Of a DNA stretch of 64,000 nt, positions 1-9,394 are shown one piece after another. How positions within the stretch are numbered: the stretch's first letter is position 1; each line of letters begins with the position of its first letter. Origin of the DNA: JALZOC01 sp038320555 (GTDB taxonomy: Bacteria > Acidobacteriota > Vicinamibacteria > Vicinamibacterales > 2-12-FULL-66-21); assembly GCA_038320555.1 (NCBI GenBank), contig JBBQEJ010000004.1:1-64000 (forward strand), given 5' to 3'. Both the position numbers and the translations under genes were made by a program. Under the pieces are notes generated by a model. That model made no database searches, was not told the DNA's origin, and saw only the letters and a list, made by a program, of their open reading frames with translations.

Positions 1-918
<918 letters not shown>

Positions 919-926
<8 letters not shown>

Positions 927-1890
927 GACGTTTCTGCTTCTTTGCGTTCACCGGCTTGACACCGGACGCAATCAACACCGTAAATGGATCGCCGGTCCGC
1001 CGCGCGCCGACGCTGACCTTCACGTCAACCAGCCCGGCGTCCCCGAGGAGCGCGGCCAGCCCGTCCCGCGTGAAGCCGAGCCACCGATCGCCGAGGCGTT
1101 CCCGGACCCAGGTTTCGCCGTGCTCCCGCAGATCGAGCAGGAGCACGCGACCGCCCGGCACGAGGATACGGACGGCCTCCTGAAGCGCCCGCGGTGGATC
1201 GTCGGCGTGGTGCAGCGCCTGCGAAAACAGCACGACATCGACCTCTGCGTCGCGAATGGGCAGTTTCTCGAGCGAGCCGCGCTTCCACGTGACATTGGAC
1301 ACGCGGCGCCGCGCCGCCAGCGCCCGCGCGCGTTTCAACACGTCGGCAGAACGATCCACGGCGATCACGCGCGATGCCCACCGGCTGGTTTCCACCGTCA
1401 GGTAGCCCTCGCCACAGCCGAGATCGGCCACTGCGACGGGCGGCACCAGGTGCCCGAGCGCCCGCGCCCACGCGGCCCAGCTGCGTCCCGGCACCAGTTG
1501 CCGCTCATTGGTGTCGGGACCGGCGTGCGCGTCGAAGTTCTCTTTTCGGAGGCGGCGCACTTCTTCCAGGCGGGCATTGTCCGCACGCCCGAGGTCGGTC
1601 GCCGCCGCGCCCCCAAACTGATCCTGGAGCAGCATCCATAGGGGTGCATGCCCGTTCGAGGCGTCGCTCATCTGCGGTGCGATGCGGTAGTACGTGAAGC
1701 CCGCCTCCCGCTCCTCCCCCACCAGGCCGCCGTCCTTGAGCAGGCCGAGGTGCCGCGAGACGCCGGACTGCGCAATGCCAAGGATTCCCGTCAGCTCGGT
1801 CACATTCAGGCGCTCGAGCGCGAGGAGTCTGAGCAAACGCAGCCGCGCATCGTCGCCAAGCAGCCGGTAGAGCGCCGACGGATCATGCAC
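919..1890 (-). CDS. ArsR-family regulator fused to class I SAM-dependent methyltransferase domain
   Basis: Two domains are visible. An N-terminal winged helix of about 90 residues carries LGDDARLRLLRLL and a recognition helix with QSGVSRHLGLL. A Rossmann methyltransferase follows, with VADLGCGEGYLT (motif I) and VVLFSQALHHADDP. ArsR proteins of this design (the SahR-like group) are known to sit beside methionine-cycle genes and sense SAH/SAM; the 8-bp overlap with metH fits that role. GTG at 1890 is preferred because the HTH domain begins right after it, and a TAGATT hexamer and a palindrome lie just upstream. An in-frame TTG at 1926 is the alternative. No Shine-Dalgarno is visible. Whether the methyltransferase is catalytic or only a ligand sensor is unknown. 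Confidence 0.85.
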
Positions 1891-1897
1891 ATCTATA

Positions 1898-1903
1898 AAT
1901 CTA
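1898..1903 (-). promoter_or_regulatory. Candidate -10 (TAGATT) for the ArsR/methyltransferase-metH operon
   Basis: The hexamer ends 7 nt before the GTG at 1890, the spacing expected for leaderless transcription. It touches the palindrome at 1902-1913. No clear -35 is visible. Confidence 0.4.
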
Positions 1904-1913
1904 CATGAATGTA
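1902..1913. promoter_or_regulatory. Candidate ArsR-type operator, palindrome TACATGAATGTA
   Basis: This is a 5+2+5 bp inverted repeat (TACAT-GA-ATGTA) in an AT-rich island within GC-rich DNA. It lies directly upstream of the ArsR/methyltransferase gene and overlaps the edge of its putative -10. The position suits autoregulation of the metH operon; binding is inferred. Confidence 0.45.
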
Positions 1914-2055
1914 TGTGTATTGGCAAGATGCGAGTTGGAAAAGACCCCGAGTCCGTTCGCGGTCTGCCGGTCTGACCCCGGTCTGACCCCGGTTTGACCC
2001 CCGGCGGCCAAACTGCGAGAATCCCAGCTCACTCTTGTAAGGAGGTCCGACAACG

Positions 2056-2517
2056 ATGCGTTCAAGGGTTCTGGCGATGGCATTCCTCGTCCTCGGCTGC
2101 GCGGCGCCTGCGTTCGCGCAGGCCGCGTCAAAGGCGGCGACGGAGAAGGCTCTCATCGCGAACGAAAACAAGGTCAACGAGGCGGTCGCGAAGCACGATC
2201 TGAAGACCTTCAACGATTTGGTCCCGGCAGACGCCCTCTCGGCCGACATGGGCGGGTTCATGAAAGTCGCCGACTTCACCAAAACGTTCGATCAGGTGAA
2301 GATCTCGACCTGGCACATCATGGACGCGAAGGTGACGTGGATCGACGACAAGTCGGCGATCGTCACGTATACCTGGATGGGGAAGGGCACATACATGAAT
2401 CAGCCGATGCCCGAGATGGTCTATGCATCGACGGTGTGGACCGAGCGGAGCGGGAAATGGGTCGTGGTCTTCCATCAGGAAACGGGCGCCGCGCCGCCCG
2501 CTCCCGCCAAGAAGTAG
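2056..2517 (+). CDS. Secreted SnoaL/DUF4440-like (NTF2 fold) protein
   Basis: This is a 153-residue protein with a signal peptide. Cleavage is probably after AFA near residue 21; LVLGC could instead be a lipobox. The rest has the pattern of DUF4440/SnoaL-like cone proteins: a helical start (EKALIANENKVNEAVAKHD), then strands ending in YASTVWTERSGKWVVVFHQET. Such proteins are small exported ligand-binding or enzyme-like modules, often of unknown role. A strong Shine-Dalgarno (AAGGAGG at 2039-2045) fixes the start. It is transcribed alone, divergently from the ArsR gene. The substrate is unknown. Confidence 0.8.
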   Translation: MRSRVLAMAFLVLGCAAPAFAQAASKAATEKALIANENKVNEAVAKHDLKTFNDLVPADALSADMGGFMKVADFTKTFDQVKISTWHIMDAKVTWIDDKSAIVTYTWMGKGTYMNQPMPEMVYASTVWTERSGKWVVVFHQETGAAPPAPAKK

Positions 2518-2848
2518 GGGTTTGGCTGGTGTCCAGGAGGGTAGCGGGACCGTTCGGGATACCACTTGACAGCCCTGCCGAGTGCTGGCAGGATCCTCTG
2601 TCCTCGGAATTCTGCGAAGCTCGGAGCTCAAATGTCTCACAAAGCCGTATGGTCTGTCTGAGGTCTGGCGCGGCGTGACCAGGCCCGGCAGACAGGATTG
2701 CTCACCATCGGCGATCCCGCTGGACAGCTGAACGCCTTCTGAAACTCTGGAAAGTTCGACACAACCCCGTTGGTCGCCGCATACACGCACGCGATCTCGT
2801 CCCCCTGGCACCCGTGGCACCCGTGGTAACGTTCTTATCCTTACGAAC
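2518..2848. other. Gene-free stretch of about 330 bp
   Basis: No supported gene is seen. It holds a small GC hairpin (CCTGCC...GGCAGG, 2574-2592) without a T tract, possibly ending the upstream gene. A perfect tandem duplication of a 10-bp unit (GGCACCCGTG) lies at 2807-2826, just before the next gene. A TATCCT hexamer at 2836-2841 is 7 nt before the GTG at 2849. Antisense ORFs here look like shadows. Confidence 0.5.
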
Positions 2849-3481
2849 GTGGATTTAAAAGTGTACCCCAGCGAAATGGCGAAGGCCGCGCTCGTGCTCG
2901 CGCATGGGGCCGGTGCCGGACAGATGAGCCAGTTCATGGTGCAGGCGGCGCGAGGATTTTCCGCCAGGGGCGTGACCACGGCTACGTTCGATTTTCCCTA
3001 CATCACTGCGGGCAGAAAGATTCCCGATCGCGCGCCGGTGCTCGAGCGCGCGTGGCGCGACGCGATTGACACCGCTCGAATAGAAATGCGCGACCTGCCG
3101 CTCTTCATCGGCGGAAAATCAATGGGCGCGCGAATCGCGTCACAAGTCGCTGCGCAGGGAGGCCAGGGAGTGCTCCGTGGCCTGGTGTTTCTTGGATATC
3201 CGCTTCATCCGCCGGGAAAACCCGAACAGCGCCGCGACGCGCATCTGCCGTCCATCCAGGAGCCGGTGCTCTTCGTGCAGGGAAGCAAGGACGCGTTTGG
3301 TACAGCAACGGAGATTCGCGCGCTGCTGTCCACGCTCGGTCGCGCCACGCTGCACGAGATTGCCGGCGGCGATCACTCGTTCAAGGTTCCCGGCGGCAAA
3401 GCGAAGCAGGAACCGGTCTTCAACGACATCCTCGACACGGTTGTCGCATGGATCGGATCAACAGTCGCAGGCGGCAAGTAG
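2849..3481 (+). CDS. Alpha/beta hydrolase, dienelactone hydrolase/TEX30-KANSL3-like
   Basis: The protein has 210 residues. LAHGAGAGQMS supplies the oxyanion region, GGKSMGAR the nucleophile elbow (Ser), QGSKDAFG the acid, and GGDHSF the His. The GGKSMGGR-type elbow is characteristic of the predicted hydrolase family that includes TEX30 and KANSL3. It is probably a cytosolic esterase or lipase-like enzyme of unknown substrate, as no signal peptide is present. GTG at 2849 is used; ATG at 2876 would remove the first strand. It converges with another alpha/beta hydrolase of a different subfamily, only 15 bp apart. Confidence 0.82.
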   Translation: MDLKVYPSEMAKAALVLAHGAGAGQMSQFMVQAARGFSARGVTTATFDFPYITAGRKIPDRAPVLERAWRDAIDTARIEMRDLPLFIGGKSMGARIASQVAAQGGQGVLRGLVFLGYPLHPPGKPEQRRDAHLPSIQEPVLFVQGSKDAFGTATEIRALLSTLGRATLHEIAGGDHSFKVPGGKAKQEPVFNDILDTVVAWIGSTVAGGK

Positions 3482-3496
3482 GCGAACCCGTGGCTG

Positions 3497-4165
3497 CTAC
3501 TGCCGCGTGGGATCGTCGTGGACCAGAAATTCGCCGGCGGCAGTGGCGACCGCGGCGTTCCATTCGTGGGCGCCGTCGTAGACAACCGACCTTGGCGGAG
3601 CTCCGCGGGCGGTGAGCGCAGCGACGTCGGCGTCAAACTTCGACTGTGTGAACCACTCATCGCGCTCGCCGCGCGCGAGAAACACCGGCGGGAACCGCAA
3701 CGAGCGATCGGCGAGGAGGTCGGGCGGCACATCGCCGCCAATAGCGATCACGCCGCTCGCGGCATCGCGCCCGAGCACGCCCGCGCGAAACGCCATCGCG
3801 ACGCCCTGCGAGAATCCCGCGTAAACGACGCGTGTGAATCGTCCGCGCGGCACCTCGTCGAGAGCCGCAGCGACGTACGCCAGGTTGTCGGCGATCGCGA
3901 TGTCACGATCCTCCTTCGTCATCCAGCTCGCCACGACCTCCTGCGTCCGTCCTCGATAGAACCGATGAAGCCCCTGGAGAGACACCAGGGTCCATGCGGA
4001 CGCACCGGGAATTCCCTCGAGGCGGTCCAGTTGGATTGCCGCGTTTTCCATGTAGCCGTGAAATCCGACCAGCAGCCCTCGGGCCGCGGCCGCGCGCGCC
4101 GGCCGCACCAGCATGCGGCCATGCGTGATGGTTGGTATCACGTGAGTCTCGATGTCATTGGGCAT
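3497..4165 (-). CDS. Alpha/beta hydrolase, phospholipase/carboxylesterase-like
   Basis: The protein has 222 residues. LLVGFHGYMENA (oxyanion segment), VVYAGFSQGVAMAF (Ser in GFSQG), ARGERDEWF (Asp) and YDGAHEW (His) follow the order of the carboxylesterase/lysophospholipase family (EstB/YpfH type). No export signal is seen, so it is probably cytosolic. The gene lies tail-to-tail with the preceding hydrolase and 36 bp downstream of the iron permease-like gene, possibly in one transcript with it. The substrate cannot be told from sequence. Confidence 0.82.
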   Translation of the reverse strand: MPNDIETHVIPTITHGRMLVRPARAAAARGLLVGFHGYMENAAIQLDRLEGIPGASAWTLVSLQGLHRFYRGRTQEVVASWMTKEDRDIAIADNLAYVAAALDEVPRGRFTRVVYAGFSQGVAMAFRAGVLGRDAASGVIAIGGDVPPDLLADRSLRFPPVFLARGERDEWFTQSKFDADVAALTARGAPPRSVVYDGAHEWNAAVATAAGEFLVHDDPTRQ

Positions 4166-4201
4166 GTCGTATCTGTCTGGGTCGGCCCTGGCGGAGGGCG
4201 G

Positions 4202-4660
4202 CTACACGGCTTTCAACTTTCGCTTGTGCCGCGCCTCGGCTTCCTCGATCGAGTGGGATTTGGTGAGCGTCGCCTCGCGCTTCGCCATCTCCGTGAGCTT
4301 CGCGTAGTGCCTGTGCAGCAGGTTCAGCTCGCGCTCCGTGAGGTCCTCGACGTCGATGAGCCGGTTGCTCGCGCCTTCCATCGCCGCTACGAGCTCGTTC
4401 AGCTTGAGCTGAAGGGCGAGTGAGTCCTTGTTCTGAGAGCGCTGGATGAGGAACACCATCAGGAACGTCACGATGGTGGTTCCGGTGTTGATGACGAGCT
4501 GCCACGTGTCGGAATAGTGAAAAACCGGACCCAGCAACGACCAGGTCACGATGATGGCGCAGGCGGAGCCGAACGCGGCGGTGGTTCCAGTCCAGCGCGT
4601 TACTCGCGTCGCGGTTCGTTCCAGCAGGAGACCGATTGCATTCTGTTTGGTGCGAGCCAT
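4202..4660 (-). CDS. Low-affinity iron permease-like membrane protein
   Basis: The 152-residue protein starts MARTKQNAIG. A strong GAGGAGG Shine-Dalgarno in front of the ATG at 4660 sets the start over a longer frame that runs to 4843. Two hydrophobic segments (about residues 28-48 and 57-72) carry WTGTTAAFGSA and NTGTTIVTFLMVFLIQRSQNKD, matching the low-affinity iron permease family. A charged helical C-terminus follows. Members are small inner-membrane proteins; a role in iron transport is poorly established in bacteria and is a family annotation only. Confidence 0.82.
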   Translation of the reverse strand: MARTKQNAIGLLLERTATRVTRWTGTTAAFGSACAIIVTWSLLGPVFHYSDTWQLVINTGTTIVTFLMVFLIQRSQNKDSLALQLKLNELVAAMEGASNRLIDVEDLTERELNLLHRHYAKLTEMAKREATLTKSHSIEEAEARHKRKLKAV

Positions 4661-4790
4661 GTGCCTCCTCGAATGGCCCGCACTATAGTGCAGCGCTCTC
4701 GAAATAGCTTGTCTCTGATGTCGCCGGGCGAAGCTCTGCGGTGGAGTCATGAGGAAACGGCGAAAAGCTCTCGGGTTTTGTCGTTGAAGG

Positions 4791-4796
4791 TATAGT
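4791..4796 (+). promoter_or_regulatory. -10 box TATAGT, leaderless start for pepF
   Basis: The hexamer ends exactly 6 nt before the ATG at 4803, so transcription would start at or next to the A of ATG. No Shine-Dalgarno is present. Confidence 0.55.
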
Positions 4797-4802
4797 GAAG
4801 AG

Positions 4803-6662
4803 ATGCGCCCTGTTGCTTTTTTCGATCCTTCCGACGTCGCCACGCCAGAACCGCCGCAGGTGAGCAGCCGCCGGCGTGATGAGGTGCCCGATCATTACAA
4901 GTGGAACCTTTCCGACATTTTTCCGAGTTGGGAAGCGTGGGAAGCGGGCTACAAGACGCTCGAGGCTGGCATCGCGAAGTACGCATCGTTGAAGGGCACT
5001 CTTGCCGGCGGCCCCGAGACCCTGCTGACCGCATTCCGCCTGTCGGAGGAGCTCGGCCAGCTGGCCTATCGCGTCTGGTATTACCCGTCGCTCCAATACG
5101 ACGAAGACCAGCGCGATAACGCGATCAACGCCAAGCGGCAGCAAGTCCAGATCCTCTTCGCCCGGTTGGGCCAGGCCGAATCCTGGTTCAATCCCGAGCT
5201 GCTGACTATTCCGCTCGAAACCGTCCGTGGCTGGATGGAGCAGTCCGAAGCGCTTCGCGTCTATCGCTTCGCGATCGAGAATCTGTACCGCCAGCAGGAA
5301 CACGTGCTGGACGAAGCGGGCGAGAAGCTGATGTCGCTCGCCAGCCGGCTCGCCTCGGCCCCCAACGACGCCTATTGGGCGCTCTCGACGGCCGACGCAA
5401 AGTTTCCGACGATTACCTTGTCGAACGGCGAGCAGGTCACGGTCTCGTACGGTCAGTACCGCGCCCTGCTCGCCACGAGGCGTGAACAGGCGGACCGCGA
5501 GGCCGCCTTCCGCGCCCTGCACGAGACCTATCGGTCCACGTTGAACACCTACGCGACGCTGTACAACGCGGTCTGCCAGCGTGACTGGTTCCAGGCTCGC
5601 GCGCGCGGGTACAAAAGCACACTGGACGGCGCCCTGCACGGCGACAACATTCCGACATCGGTCGTGGAGAATCTGATCGAAACCACGCGAGCCGGCGTGG
5701 AACCGCTGCGCCGCTACCATCGCCTGCGCCGCAAGACCCTCGGCGTCTCCTCGTACCAGGTCTACGACTTCTCCATTCCTCTCGTCACGTTCGAGAAGAA
5801 ATACAAGTACGACGAGGTCCTCGACTGGATCATTGCTGCCGTCGAGCCGCTCGGTCCCGAATATCAGGCCCGAATGCGCGAAGGCTTTGCGGGCCGCTGG
5901 ATCGACGTGTACGAAAACGAAGGCAAGCGATCGGGTGCATATTCGGCGCCGGTGTACGGGACGCATCCTTACATGCTGCTCAACTACACGGACACACTGG
6001 ACGATGTGTTCACCCTGGCGCATGAGATGGGTCATTCGATGCACACCATCCTGTCGCACCAGGAGCAGCCGTTCGTCTATTCGAACTACACGATCTTTGT
6101 CGCGGAGGTTCCTTCGACGCTCAGCGAGGCGCTGCTGCTCGAATTCATGCTGAAGCGCTCCACCGACCCGGACGAGCGCATCGTGCTCCTGCAACATGCC
6201 ATCGACAACATCACCGGCACGTTCTTCACGCAGGTAATGTTCGCCGATTACGAGCTGCGAGCACACCGGCTGGCGGAACAGGATCAGCCCATTACGTCCG
6301 AGATTCTCACCGACACGTACATAACGCTGCTGAGGGATTACTACGGGGACTCGATCGATCTGAATCCGCTCACGGGAATCACGTGGGCGCGTATCCCTCA
6401 CTTCTTCAACTCGCCGTACTACGTCTACCAGTATGCGACCTGCTTCGCCTCCGCCGCGCGCCTGTCGCGCGAGATCATGCGGGGAGACACCGGGGCACGC
6501 GCGCGCTATCTCACGCTCTTGAAGTCGGGAGGCAATGACTACCCGATGGAGCAACTGAAGAAGGCCGGCGTGGATCTCGCGCAGCCCGATACCGTTCGCG
6601 CCGTCCTCGAACAGCTGGACGACCTGGTGTCACGCCTCGAGCGCGAGCTGGCCTCGCGCTGA
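4803..6662 (+). CDS. pepF: Oligoendopeptidase F, M3B family
   Basis: The protein has 619 residues, normal for PepF. The zinc motif HEMGH is at residues 407-411 in LAHEMGHSMHT, with the third ligand region VPSTLSEALLLEFML about 30 residues on. The N-terminal helical lobe (WNLSDIFPSWEAWEAGY) is typical. It is a cytosolic metalloendopeptidase that trims short peptides. It stands alone and converges with the MFS gene across two repeats. The ATG directly follows a TATAGT box, so the mRNA may be leaderless. Confidence 0.96.
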   Translation: MRPVAFFDPSDVATPEPPQVSSRRRDEVPDHYKWNLSDIFPSWEAWEAGYKTLEAGIAKYASLKGTLAGGPETLLTAFRLSEELGQLAYRVWYYPSLQYDEDQRDNAINAKRQQVQILFARLGQAESWFNPELLTIPLETVRGWMEQSEALRVYRFAIENLYRQQEHVLDEAGEKLMSLASRLASAPNDAYWALSTADAKFPTITLSNGEQVTVSYGQYRALLATRREQADREAAFRALHETYRSTLNTYATLYNAVCQRDWFQARARGYKSTLDGALHGDNIPTSVVENLIETTRAGVEPLRRYHRLRRKTLGVSSYQVYDFSIPLVTFEKKYKYDEVLDWIIAAVEPLGPEYQARMREGFAGRWIDVYENEGKRSGAYSAPVYGTHPYMLLNYTDTLDDVFTLAHEMGHSMHTILSHQEQPFVYSNYTIFVAEVPSTLSEALLLEFMLKRSTDPDERIVLLQHAIDNITGTFFTQVMFADYELRAHRLAEQDQPITSEILTDTYITLLRDYYGDSIDLNPLTGITWARIPHFFNSPYYVYQYATCFASAARLSREIMRGDTGARARYLTLLKSGGNDYPMEQLKKAGVDLAQPDTVRAVLEQLDDLVSRLERELASR

Positions 6663-6706
6663 CTCTTTCGTCGTCACGACCGTGCGCTTGACATGCACCC
6701 AATCGC

Positions 6707-6800
6707 ATTCAAACAGGAGTTCCGGGAGGAACGGGAGTCTATGTGGTTTGCTATCCACGAAAACCACACTTTCGTTCCTCTCGTTCCTCCTGTTTAAGAG
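6707..6800. repeat. Palindromic intergenic element, family A copy 1 (CAAACAGGAG...CTCCTGTTT)
   Basis: The outer arms ATTCAAACAGGAG... and ...CTCCTGTTTAAGAG are followed by inner arms built of GGAACG/CGTTCC units. A central perfect 8-bp stem TGTGGTTT/AAACCACA closes the loop. It lies between the convergent pepF and MFS genes and could end both transcripts. The same family occurs near 21.5, 24.45, 36.7 and 52.4 kb. Confidence 0.65.
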
Positions 6801-6814
6801 CATCGCCGCGGCCC

Positions 6815-6858
6815 GTCCCTCGACGTCGCTCGGGACGCCCTGAGCTCAGTCGAAGGGC
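6815..6858. repeat. CCCTTCGACTgagCTCAGGGC-type double hairpin repeat
   Basis: Two adjacent short inverted repeats are visible: TCCC...GGGA and GCCCT...AGGGC. The overall pattern (CCCTCGAC..CGGGACGCCCTGAG..GTCGAAGGG) resembles a widely scattered intergenic repeat seen in many bacterial genomes. It abuts the 3' end of the MFS gene. Confidence 0.55.
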
Positions 6859-6859
6859 C

Positions 6860-8029
6860 TCACAGCGGGACAGTGATCTCGGGCGGCTTCGGGGGCTGAT
6901 GGTAGGCCATCGTGAGCGCTGCGGCTGCGACGAGCACGACCGCCGCTGATCCGTAGGCGGTTCCCTCGCCAAATCTCTGCAGGCTCCCATTTCCCCAGAC
7001 CGGCCCAATCGTCCGCCCGAGGCTCTCCAACCCCCCCGCGGCACCCTGCACGCGGCCTTGTTCATGAACCCCGGCTGACTTGCTGACGAGCGAGCTGAGT
7101 GTGGCGTTGCACAACCCGATGCCCATCGCCCCGGGCACGAGCATCGTCACGAACACGGGTACCGAGTGGGTCACCGCACTGCCGCCCCAGCCGACCGCCG
7201 CAAATAACAGGCCCATCGCAAGGGTCCGCCGCTCGCCGAGCGCGGCGACGATCGGTCCGACCATGGCGCCCTGGACGACAACACCCAGAACGCCGAACGC
7301 GCTCAGCAGGTAACCCGTATGCGCCGCGTCGAAGCCGAACCGGCGCGCGCCAAACAACGCGAACGTCGTCTGGTAGACCGCGAAGGCCGTCCAATAGGCA
7401 AAATCGATCGTGAAGAGCACGCGCAGATGCGGCCGCTGCCACAACCCGGCAAGCGCGCGCCACGGCGACCGGCTCCCCGCGTGCGCGCGATGCACCGTTT
7501 CCGGCAGCCAGAAAAATGCGACGGCGGTCGCCACGACGGTAATCACTGCGGCCGCCCAGATTGGCGCCGTGTAACTGATATGCGAAAGCGCGGCGCCCAG
7601 TCCGGGGCCCACGATGAAGCCGAGCCCAAATGCCGCGCCGAGCAGGCCGAAGGCCTTCGCGCGGTTCTCCTCCGTCGTGATGTCGGCAATATACGCGCGG
7701 GCGGTGGTGATGTTGCCCCCCGACAATCCGTCGACGATCCGCGCGGCAAAGAGCATCGAGAGGCTGGTGGCCAGCGCCAGCATGACGAAGCTGACGACCG
7801 TGCCGAGAAGACTGAAGATCAGCACGGGCCGCCGCCCCCATCGATCGGACAGATCGCCCAGGATGGGCGAGGCGACGAGCTGGCTGAGTGAAAACGACGC
7901 GAACAACAGGCCGATGACCAGCGGAGAGGCCCCGAACGTCTGCGCGTAAAACGGCAGCAACGGGATGATGATCCCGAAACCCACCAGGTTCACGAAGATC
8001 GTCAGAAAAATAATCGGAAGAGCGCGCAA
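6860..8029 (-). CDS. MFS transporter, TetA-like drug:H+ antiporter family
   Basis: The protein has 389 residues and about 12 hydrophobic segments. Loop 2-3 carries GDLSDRWGRRP (MFS motif A), and helix 5 carries AFGLGFIVGPGLGAAL (antiporter motif C), as in class A-type TetA/DHA1 pumps. It probably exports a hydrophobic compound; substrate unknown. The start is a TTG (8029) inside an ATTGCTGATTG repeat. No Shine-Dalgarno is evident, so the true start may be slightly different. It is downstream of the cyclophilin gene on the same strand. Confidence 0.87.
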   Translation of the reverse strand: MRALPIIFLTIFVNLVGFGIIIPLLPFYAQTFGASPLVIGLLFASFSLSQLVASPILGDLSDRWGRRPVLIFSLLGTVVSFVMLALATSLSMLFAARIVDGLSGGNITTARAYIADITTEENRAKAFGLLGAAFGLGFIVGPGLGAALSHISYTAPIWAAAVITVVATAVAFFWLPETVHRAHAGSRSPWRALAGLWQRPHLRVLFTIDFAYWTAFAVYQTTFALFGARRFGFDAAHTGYLLSAFGVLGVVVQGAMVGPIVAALGERRTLAMGLLFAAVGWGGSAVTHSVPVFVTMLVPGAMGIGLCNATLSSLVSKSAGVHEQGRVQGAAGGLESLGRTIGPVWGNGSLQRFGEGTAYGSAAVVLVAAAALTMAYHQPPKPPEITVPL

Positions 8030-8030
8030 T

Positions 8031-8068
8031 GAATTGCTGATTGCTGATTGTCGATTGCTGATTGTCGA
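8031..8068. repeat. ATTGCTGATTG tandem repeat, family D copy 1
   Basis: Three near-copies of ATTGCTGATTG/TCG fill the gap between the MFS and cyclophilin genes. Related sequences form hairpins at 38820-38861 and 39901-39960. Confidence 0.55.
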
Positions 8069-8080
8069 AAGCGAGGAGGA

Positions 8081-8821
8081 CTATCTCACGACGCGCACGC
8101 TCTTGATTATGACAGGGTCGACCGGCACATCCTCCATATCGGCCGTCGTCTTGGTCGGCACAGCGGCAATGCGATCGACGACGTCCATGCCGGAGAGCAC
8201 ACGGCCGAAGACCGCATACCCGAACTCGTCTGGAGTGTATCCGGTGTGGTCGAGCATCCGGTTGTCAACGAGGTTGATGTAGAACTGCGACGTTGCACTG
8301 CGGAGGGCCGCGCGCCGGGCCATGCCGAGCGTTCCGCGCGCGTTGCGCAAGCCGTTGGTGGCTTCGTTCTGAATCGGCTGCCGCGTCGGTTTCTCAGCCA
8401 GCGACGCCGTGTAGGCCCCCCCCTGGATCATGAACCCTTTCTTCACCCGATGGAACACCGTGTCGGGGTAAAAGCCTTCGGTCACATATTGCAGGAAGTT
8501 CTCCACCGAGACGGGCGCCCGATCCTTGAAGAGTTCCAGCGTGATGTCACCAAGCGACGTGGAGACGACCACCACCGGGTTTCCAGGTGTTGGGGCGTCC
8601 GCCGGGGCCTGAAGGGGGGGCGCCTGAACCGGCCGGGTCCCCGGCGGAGACTGACCGGGCTTCGTTGCTTGCGTTCCGGTCGTTGCCGGCGGCGGGAGGG
8701 GGGCCGACCACGAGAGGAGCCGCCCCCGGAGGCCCTCAACCCGCCCCTCCAAAGCCAGACTCCAACCCAAAAACAGGGACAAAACAACCACGAACCAGCG
8801 ATGATTGGACGGGGTGCGCAT
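8081..8821 (-). CDS. Peptidyl-prolyl cis-trans isomerase, cyclophilin type, exported
   Basis: The protein has 246 residues. An N-terminal hydrophobic signal (WFVVVLSLFLGWSLALEG) is followed by a Pro-rich linker to about residue 80 and a cyclophilin domain. The domain shows LELFKDRAPVSVENFLQY, FHRVKKGFMIQGG (catalytic FHR) and ATSQFYINLVDN. This periplasmic foldase accelerates prolyl isomerisation. A GGAG Shine-Dalgarno sits before the ATG at 8821. A second, unrelated-architecture cyclophilin lies at 28-30 kb. Confidence 0.92.
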   Translation of the reverse strand: MRTPSNHRWFVVVLSLFLGWSLALEGRVEGLRGRLLSWSAPLPPPATTGTQATKPGQSPPGTRPVQAPPLQAPADAPTPGNPVVVVSTSLGDITLELFKDRAPVSVENFLQYVTEGFYPDTVFHRVKKGFMIQGGAYTASLAEKPTRQPIQNEATNGLRNARGTLGMARRAALRSATSQFYINLVDNRMLDHTGYTPDEFGYAVFGRVLSGMDVVDRIAAVPTKTTADMEDVPVDPVIIKSVRVVR

Positions 8822-8973
8822 ACGACTCCATGGGGTGGCGATTCAAGGCGATGGATCAATTATGTTAGGTCTCGATCGCTGACGCGTCAATCAGGCGGCA
8901 GATCGACGATCAGGGGTCCGGCACGTAAATCGCATTTGCAACGTCCGCACTGGCGGGCGGAAGGAGATTCGCG

Positions 8974-9318
8974 ATGGCGACAGAGCTCCAACGCGAGCAG
9001 CGCGAGCTGGCGGAATTCATCCTGGCCGGCTCGACCCGCGGCCCTCAGTGCTTCGGCAGTTACTTCGACGAAAAGGGGGGCTCGTGCGCCCTCGGCGCGG
9101 TGTACGAGGGTGTGTATCACCTCCCGCGCCAGCATGGAAAGCTGATTCCCGACCATCTAGAGCGGCTGTTCCGGTGCCTGGACGAGATGACGAAAAAGTG
9201 CCCCCAGGGTTGCTCGAAACGCCTGCCGCTGGCTTCGATGATCGTGCACCTCAACGACGATCACCGGTTGTCCCGCGAACAGATCGCCGAGTGGCTCACA
9301 CAAGAATCGAGCGGTTAA
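8974..9318 (+). CDS. Small conserved protein with CALGA and HLND..H motifs, function unknown
   Basis: The protein has 114 residues and a good Shine-Dalgarno (AAGGAG at 8957-8962). It shows CFGSYFDEKGGSCALGAVYEG, a KCPQGC knuckle and a C-terminal HLNDDHRLSREQIAEWL. From memory, small bacterial and phage proteins share this order (G..CALGA, CP.C, HLND.H.WSRE.IA.W), but I know no function. The Cys pattern (five Cys) suggests metal binding, which is inference. No signal peptide. Confidence 0.7.
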   Translation: MATELQREQRELAEFILAGSTRGPQCFGSYFDEKGGSCALGAVYEGVYHLPRQHGKLIPDHLERLFRCLDEMTKKCPQGCSKRLPLASMIVHLNDDHRLSREQIAEWLTQESSG

Positions 9319-9321
9319 TCG

Positions 9322-9382
9322 AATCCCGAATCCCGAAGGGCGAGTTACCAGCGCCGTAATTCGCCCTCCGGATTCGTGGATT
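9322..9382. repeat. GAATCCC-type hairpin, family C
   Basis: The left arm at 9322-9343 (ending AAGGGCGA) pairs with the right arm at 9361-9382 (starting TCGCCCTCCG) over about 20 bp with small bulges. It sits between the small CALGA gene and the DUF349 gene and could act as a terminator or mRNA end. Confidence 0.6.
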
Positions 9383-9394
9383 GCAAGGCTCCTG

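Noticed and set aside
4683..6554. 623-residue antisense ORF opposite pepF
   Set aside because: Shadow of a high-GC gene: no domain, no Shine-Dalgarno, low-complexity Arg/Val/Gly composition.
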